10,007 nt of DNA from Bacteriovoracaceae bacterium (GTDB lineage Bacteria > Bdellovibrionota > Bacteriovoracia > Bacteriovoracales > Bacteriovoracaceae), in NCBI GenBank assembly GCA_023954595.1, contig JAGSHJ010000080.1, forward strand, positions 1 through 10,007, given 5' to 3'. The notes under the pieces are model-generated. The model saw nothing but the letters and a program-made list of their open reading frames with translations, had not been told where the DNA came from and ran no database searches. How positions within the stretch are numbered: the stretch's first letter is position 1; each line of letters starts with the position of its first letter. This document shows, in pieces, positions 7,275 to 10,007 of the stretch. Both the position numbers and the translations under genes were made by a program.

Positions 7275-7303
7275 TTGCGTCTTTGAAAAATCTTTCTTAG
7301 GAT
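7275..7303 (+). promoter_or_regulatory. Candidate tRNA-Ala promoter
   Basis: TTGCGT (7275-7280) and TAGGAT (7298-7303), 17 bases apart, would start transcription roughly ten bases before the tRNA. Both hexamers are moderate matches, but the position right after a terminator and before a tRNA makes this plausible. Confidence 0.4.
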
Positions 7304-7321
7304 TAATTCACCTAAAAACGT

Positions 7322-7397
7322 GGGGGTTTAGCTCAGCTGGGAGAGCGCTTCGCTGGCAGCGAAGAGGTCAGGAGTTCGATCCTCCTAATCTCCACCA
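7322..7397 (+). tRNA. tRNA-Ala (anticodon GGC)
   Basis: A complete 76-base cloverleaf with encoded CCA. The acceptor stem is 7322-7328 with 7387-7393, including G3-U70 (7324 with 7391), the main alanine identity element, and a second G-U pair. The D stem is GCTC/GAGC (7331-7334, 7343-7346). The anticodon stem is CTTCG/CGAAG (7348-7352, 7360-7364) with loop CTGGCAG, giving anticodon GGC at 7355-7357, which reads GCC and GCU. The T stem is AGGAG/CTCCT with loop TTCGATC. The discriminator is A7394 and CCA is 7395-7397. It appears to be a single-gene transcript lying between two terminators. Confidence 0.97.
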
Positions 7398-7442
7398 TTA
7401 ACTCATTGAAATCATTACATACAATCATCCATACCGATTTAT

Positions 7443-7465
7443 AAGACTTCGGCTTAAGTCTTTTT
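7443..7465 (+). terminator. Rho-independent terminator after tRNA-Ala
   Basis: A perfect 7-bp stem AAGACTT/AAGTCTT (7443-7449 with 7456-7462) with a six-base loop runs into five T residues (7461-7465). It lies 45 bases after the tRNA CCA end. Confidence 0.75.
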
Positions 7466-7815
7466 AAAAGTCCTTAAAACATCTATAAATATAGGAATTT
7501 TTCAGCTCGTGAGCTTCTGAATATTGAACCATATAGCTTTCTATAGGGTCTTACCCCAATCATACTAAAAGAACATTTGTGAAATCTCGCATTGGGCCAG
7601 TCTACAGAATAGAAGCGCCATTAGCTCATAAAATGATTAGGATCAAATATTCTCATTGTAATGTTTATATGATTGTTGCTTTGCGGCACATTTTTTTGTG
7701 TGGTGTGTTAGGTTCGTTCTACTGAGAACTTTACGACGATCTCTCGGAAAGAGATGTGCATTCGGTTGTGTGTTACAAACTCAAGATTGAAGAAAATGGT
7801 CTGGGTGACAAAGCT
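7466..7815 (+). ncRNA. ORF-free structured region, possible unrecognised RNA
   Basis: I find no convincing coding frame here; the best is a 30-codon ATG frame at 7633-7725 without a ribosome binding site. A possible promoter is TTTTTA (7461-7466), 17 bases, TATAAA (7484-7489). Possible helices are AGCT/AGCT near 7504-7515, ATCTCT/AGAGAT (7739-7744 with 7750-7755, loop CGGAA), CCCAAT (7555-7560) with ATTGGG (7591-7596), and a bulged long-range helix joining 7535-7556 (AGCTTT, GTC, ACCC) to 7803-7815 (GGGT, GAC, AAAGCT). A terminator-like structure follows. I recognise no motif of RNase P RNA, tmRNA, 6S or SRP RNA. These pairings were found by eye, some are mutually exclusive, and the region may be simple spacer. 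Confidence 0.25.
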
Positions 7816-7865
7816 TAGGGATGAAAAATAAGATTAAATCTTGATCATCAAACCTAGTTTTTTTT
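7816..7865 (+). terminator. Terminator-like hairpin with eight-T run
   Basis: TAGG (7816-7819) and GATGA (7820-7824) can pair with CCTA (7853-7856) and TCATC (7845-7849), leaving a three-A bulge. An inner hairpin AAGAT/ATCTT (7830-7834 with 7838-7842) can form inside. Eight T residues (7858-7865) follow at once. No gene upstream in this strand needs a terminator except a possible RNA in 7466-7815, because the tRNA already has its own. The hairpin is AT-rich and bulged, so the call is moderate. Confidence 0.45.
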
Positions 7866-7942
7866 GAACAAGAAATATAAAGACACAGAATTAATATAAA
7901 TAGTTTGAAATAAAACCATTACTTTTTTGAACGGAGAAAATT
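7858..7942 (+). repeat. Diverged copy (R0) of the secreted-gene leader repeat
   Basis: The leader of the first small secreted-protein gene shares landmarks in order with the later leaders: TTTTTTGAA, ACAGA, TATAAA, GTTTG, CCATTA, then a ribosome binding site (GGAG, 7933-7936) and ATG. It also keeps the inverted repeat GTTT-N6-AAAC (7903-7906 with 7913-7916). It is much less similar than the other copies are to each other, so it is the oldest or most diverged member. TATAAA (7895-7900) is a possible -10 element; no good -35 is visible at standard spacing. Confidence 0.5.
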
Positions 7943-8599
7943 ATGAAAAAAATATTAATTGCAACGACACTTTTGATGTCTATGCCAGGTTTTTCATCTG
8001 AAATCTGCGGTGGAGAGCGATTAGCTACACCAAGTGAATTTAACAAAGAGCATAATCCTGAGATTAAAAATTATGAATATGCTATTGAGAAACTTAAAGC
8101 ATCCTCGAGTTCTCTTGTTATAGAAAATGTCGAGGGTACAGAGATTATTACGACTGAAATCAAAATTGAAATTGAAGGACACCACCCAGAGTCTGGAAAA
8201 GGCTGTAAGGTAACCCTAGAAAAAGAAAAAGAATTCCACAAAAACTATAAGCTTTTTACTGATGACAGTCTTTTTATTGGTCCTGACTGGGTGACCGTTG
8301 TTTTTAAAGAGATAAACTTAAAGCTAGATTACGGTGCGACTATCACAGCAGGAGAGAAATCTTTGGGTAGGCTGAGCAATATGAATAAATATAAATCACT
8401 TAAAAAAAATGGTGTTAAAATTATAAATTCTAGTGTTACACCATCTTGGTTTTCTAATAGAACGATATCGAAGATTACATACCCACAGAAAAACCAAATG
8501 CTCGTTGAAGTTGAAGCGATACCACAACTTGGTGGCGGCTCAGAAATGTATCCTGCTCTAGAGGCTGCGACTGAAGTATGTTTAATCGATTTAGACTAG
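7943..8599 (+). CDS. Secreted protein of unknown function (cassette gene A)
   Basis: A 218-residue protein with a clear signal peptide (MKKILIATTLLMSMPGFSS, likely cleavage before E20). A GGAG ribosome binding site lies six bases before the ATG. I do not recognise the mature protein. It begins with a short Lys/Glu-rich helical part (about 31-53), continues with alternating hydrophobic residues that suggest beta strands (about 57-80, 88-96, 115-130, 175-193), and has Cys at 22, 88 and 213. There is no membrane anchor, so it is probably periplasmic or exported. The TAG stop is itself inside the CTAG that begins repeat copy R1, so the gene runs directly into the array element. It shares its leader layout and signal-peptide style with the next two genes but not its mature sequence. 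Confidence 0.85.
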   Translation: MKKILIATTLLMSMPGFSSEICGGERLATPSEFNKEHNPEIKNYEYAIEKLKASSSSLVIENVEGTEIITTEIKIEIEGHHPESGKGCKVTLEKEKEFHKNYKLFTDDSLFIGPDWVTVVFKEINLKLDYGATITAGEKSLGRLSNMNKYKSLKKNGVKIINSSVTPSWFSNRTISKITYPQKNQMLVEVEAIPQLGGGSEMYPALEAATEVCLIDLD

Positions 8600-8766
8600 T
8601 TAACAATTCAGTCCCTGCGCACTAAAGCAGGGACTTAAAATAAAATCCACTTCGATCACGAAAGATCGTCTTTGTAATCACGGTTTGATGAACATTTTTT
8701 GAAAAACAGAGAAACTATAAACACGGTTTGGATATAAGCCATTATCAAAACAAGCAGGAGTATATT
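8596..8766 (+). repeat. Cassette repeat copy R1 (3' hairpin plus leader)
   Basis: The block starts at CTAG overlapping the stop of gene A. It contains in order: a 9-bp hairpin AGTCCCTGC/GCAGGGACT (8610-8618 with 8627-8635); hairpin CGATC-N6-GATCG (8653-8657 with 8664-8668); TATAAA (8716-8721); the inverted repeat GGTTT-N6-AAGCC (8726-8730 with 8737-8741); and the AGGAG ribosome binding site (8756-8760), six bases before the ATG of gene B. Bases 8596-8640 are identical to 9881-9925, and the leader part is close to copies R2 and R3. Similarity continues into the signal peptide codons of the following gene. Confidence 0.9.
8610..8635 (+). terminator. Strong hairpin after gene A, terminator-like
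   Basis: A perfect 9-bp GC-rich stem AGTCCCTGC/GCAGGGACT with an eight-base loop lies 10 bases after the stop of gene A. It is followed by TAAAATAAAAT and not by a T run, so intrinsic termination is uncertain. A role as a 3' stabilising structure or recombination site is equally open. Confidence 0.4.
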
Positions 8767-9288
8767 ATGAAAAAACTATTGATTGGATTAACGGTTCTAG
8801 TCTCATTACCTTCTCTAGCTAAAACCTTTCCACAAGTTGAATTTAAAAATGGTAAAAAAGCTTTTATAGATTGTTCCTATGACCCGGTTGAAGCGTGCAA
8901 GAGAATTGATTCCTCCTACACCTATGGAAAGGATGTTGAGTGTAAAGAAATGAAGCCTTCAGTCCTGGCAGAGTCTGTGGATTTTATCCGTGCCGTTGGA
9001 TATGATTTGTTTGTAAACACTGGGGGGGAATTACTGAACCTTGCATCTTACTCGGTCGCGGGTATGGCTTTGGTAAATACAGATCCATGTAAAGGAACCG
9101 GAATTTATTCACCGGAACGATCTCAGTGCCAAGTAGGTCCTGAAAGCCCGGAGGGGAAAGTTGGTTCTATGAAGATATCTATTGTTCACTTAAATGAAAG
9201 GGGAACAGAGTGGGGTTATACTCGTATCCTTGAGCCAGGTAGCGGAAATAGTGAAAATGTAATTTCAAGTATCACTTGTGAGAAATAA
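8767..9288 (+). CDS. Secreted Cys-rich protein of unknown function (cassette gene B)
   Basis: A 173-residue protein. I start it at the ATG at 8767 because AGGAG lies six bases upstream and the product begins with a classic signal peptide (MKKLLIGLTVLVSLPSLA, cleavage before K19). The longer frame from TTG at 8728 lies in the repeated leader and is unlikely to be translated. The mature part is not recognised. It has six Cys residues (in FIDCS, EACKR, VECKE, DPCKG, SQCQV and ITCEK), an even number suggesting up to three disulfides, and a central stretch (about 67-100) with helix-like hydrophobicity that is not a clear membrane segment. It is probably periplasmic or exported. The leader and signal peptide resemble those of gene C, but the mature proteins do not. 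Base composition is like the neighbours. Confidence 0.85.
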   Translation: MKKLLIGLTVLVSLPSLAKTFPQVEFKNGKKAFIDCSYDPVEACKRIDSSYTYGKDVECKEMKPSVLAESVDFIRAVGYDLFVNTGGELLNLASYSVAGMALVNTDPCKGTGIYSPERSQCQVGPESPEGKVGSMKISIVHLNERGTEWGYTRILEPGSGNSENVISSITCEK

Positions 9289-9293
9289 ATAAC

Positions 9294-9348
9294 CTAGCTT
9301 TCGATTAAGTCTCTGTTTTGAAAAGGAAGAGACTTGAAACATATTTCA
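9294..9348 (+). repeat. Extra partial hairpin element (R2a) before copy R2
   Basis: CTAGCT, one variable base, then TCGATTAAGTCTCTGTTT at 9294-9318 is repeated at 9349-9373 with only the variable base changed. The first copy forms hairpin AAGTCTCT/AGAGACTT (9307-9314 with 9328-9335) but is not followed by a leader or gene. It therefore looks like a duplicated or orphan 3' element left after loss of a gene, or a local duplication. It is followed by AT-rich sequence and lacks a clean T run. Confidence 0.75.
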
Positions 9349-9519
9349 CTAGCTATCGATTAAGTCTCTGTTTAGAAAGACAGGGACTTAAAATAAAATC
9401 CACTTCGATCACGAAAGGTCGTCTTTAAAATCATGGTTTGATGAAAATTTTTAGAAAAGCAAAGAAACTATAAACAAGGTTTGGATATAAACCATTATCA
9501 AAACAAACAGGAGTATATT
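9349..9519 (+). repeat. Cassette repeat copy R2 (3' hairpin plus leader)
   Basis: The same layout as R1, starting at CTAG: hairpin AAGTCTCTGT/ACAGGGACTT (9362-9371 with 9380-9389, one G-U pair); hairpin CGATC-N6-GGTCG (9406-9410 with 9417-9421); TATAAA (9469-9474); inverted repeat GGTTT-N6-AAACC (9478-9482 with 9489-9493); and AGGAG six bases before the ATG of gene C. Bases 9395-9476 are identical to 9926-10007. The hairpin section differs in many bases from R1 and R3, but pairing is maintained. Confidence 0.9.
9362..9389 (+). terminator. Strong hairpin of copy R2, terminator-like
   Basis: A 10-bp stem with one G-U pair and an eight-base loop occupies the same place in the unit as the R1 and R3 hairpins, although its sequence differs. 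It is followed by TAAAATAAAAT without a T run, so classic intrinsic termination is unproven. Confidence 0.4.
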
Positions 9520-9876
9520 ATGAAAAAATTATTAGTAGGATTAACACTTTTAGCTTCGATGTCATCTTTTGCATCTGATTGCAGTATCTCTATAACAGGA
9601 ATAAGTTCAGACGAGCCTTCCGTTACTGAAGTCGCAACTAAATCATTAATTAAAAAAGGGTACGTTGTTTCAGAGAATGCAAAGTTTGAATTGGATGTTT
9701 TTGTTTACTGTTTTCAAGGTCAAGAAACTTGTGCTTCAGAGGCTAAACTCATAGATAGATCGAAGGAGTTTAATTCAGTACAGGATTTACGTAATATGAA
9801 TGAACCTTTATTTGGTAAAGCATCGAAAAAAAATGCGTTAGAAACATCCCTATCTATGGTGCCTCGCTGTAAATAA
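9520..9876 (+). CDS. Small secreted protein of unknown function (cassette gene C)
   Basis: A 118-residue protein. The start is the ATG at 9520, with AGGAG six bases upstream and a signal peptide (MKKLLVGLTLLASMSSFA, cleavage before S19). The TTG-initiated extension from 9481 lies within the repeated leader and is rejected. The mature part of about 100 residues has four Cys (in SDCSI, VYCFQ, ETCAS and PRCK). It also shows a helix-strand pattern: ATKSLIKKGYVV, then FELDVFVYC, then ASEAKLID, ending in a helix NALETSLSMVP. This resembles small periplasmic alpha/beta proteins in general, but I cannot assign a family. It is probably periplasmic or exported. It is followed closely by copy R3, which supplies the leader of another gene beyond the window. 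Confidence 0.83.
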   Translation: MKKLLVGLTLLASMSSFASDCSISITGISSDEPSVTEVATKSLIKKGYVVSENAKFELDVFVYCFQGQETCASEAKLIDRSKEFNSVQDLRNMNEPLFGKASKKNALETSLSMVPRCK

Positions 9877-9880
9877 TTGT

Positions 9881-10007
9881 CTAGTTAACAATTCAGTCCC
9901 TGCGCACTAAAGCAGGGACTTAAAAAAAATCCACTTCGATCACGAAAGGTCGTCTTTAAAATCATGGTTTGATGAAAATTTTTAGAAAAGCAAAGAAACT
10001 ATAAACA
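9881..10007 (+). repeat. Cassette repeat copy R3, cut by window end, mosaic
   Basis: CTAG, then hairpin AGTCCCTGC/GCAGGGACT (9895-9903 with 9912-9920), then the leader through TATAAAC at the window end. Bases 9881-9925 are identical to R1 (8596-8640). Bases 9926-10007 are identical to R2 (9395-9476). The switch falls in an A-rich tract. By analogy, a ribosome binding site, ATG and signal peptide should follow within about 45 bases beyond the window. Confidence 0.9.
9895..9920 (+). terminator. Strong hairpin after gene C, terminator-like
   Basis: The same 9-bp stem and eight-base loop as after gene A, here 18 bases after the gene C stop. It is followed by TAAAAAAAAT, so there is no T run on this strand. 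Function as a terminator is uncertain. Confidence 0.4.

Noticed and set aside
7322..7397. tRNA-Ala as an integration site for the following accessory array
   Set aside because: No copy of the tRNA 3' end occurs downstream in the window, and no integrase gene is visible. The array could still lie in an island with its far end outside the window.
7633..7725. Small 30-residue ORF in the intergenic region
   Set aside because: No ribosome binding site, ordinary length for chance in AT-rich DNA, and no recognisable features.
8728..8766. TTG-initiated N-terminal extension of cassette gene B, and the similar one at 9481-9519 for gene C
   Set aside because: The two extensions look alike only because the leader DNA is repeated. 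There is no ribosome binding site before either TTG, while AGGAG sits six bases before each ATG and a signal peptide begins there.
8596..10007. CRISPR array or integron cassettes
   Set aside because: The repeats are over 100 bases and separated by whole genes on one strand, unlike CRISPR. The hairpins lack the R/L box layout of integron attC sites, and no cas or integrase gene is present.

Overview
The window looks like chromosomal DNA of a low-GC, compact Gram-negative bacterium. The protein set (two trypsin/V8-type serine proteases, one joined to ankyrin repeats; a cN-II-like HAD 5'-nucleotidase; a spore-photoproduct-lyase-like radical SAM protein in a genome with no sign of sporulation; many small secreted proteins of unknown function) is reminiscent of Bdellovibrio-and-like organisms such as the Bacteriovoracaceae. 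That placement is an impression from gene content and is not proven.

Region 1 (1-5724) is ordinary, tightly packed chromosome. It opens with the 3' part of a secreted-type S1 protease, whose stop overlaps the stop of a convergent two-gene unit on the minus strand. That unit is an MTA/SAH-nucleosidase-like protein with an extra C-terminal domain, overlapping by 8 bp (ATGTTTGA) a spore-photoproduct-lyase-family radical SAM protein. Divergent from it is a plus-strand pair, an aldo/keto reductase overlapping a family 2 glycosyltransferase. This pair ends exactly against the stop of a minus-strand HAD-IG 5'-nucleotidase.

Region 2 (5725-7397) holds a signal-peptide-bearing serine protease with C-terminal ankyrin repeats, a strong terminator, and a tRNA-Ala(GGC) with encoded CCA, followed by its own terminator.

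Region 3 (7398-7942) has no convincing ORF. It contains several hairpins, a possible promoter and a terminator-like structure with an eight-T run, so it could encode an unrecognised structured RNA.

Region 4 (7858-10007, running off the end) is the most unusual part. It is a tandem series of small secreted-protein genes whose mature parts look unrelated, but whose 3' hairpin, 5' leader, ribosome binding site and signal peptide are repeated copies. Three good copies of the non-coding block (from 8596, 9349 and 9881) and one diverged leader (about 7858-7942) are visible. The third block is a mosaic: its first 45 bases match copy 1 exactly and its next 82 bases match copy 2 exactly. This suggests an array of interchangeable secreted-protein cassettes that shuffles by recombination, with at least one more gene beyond the window.
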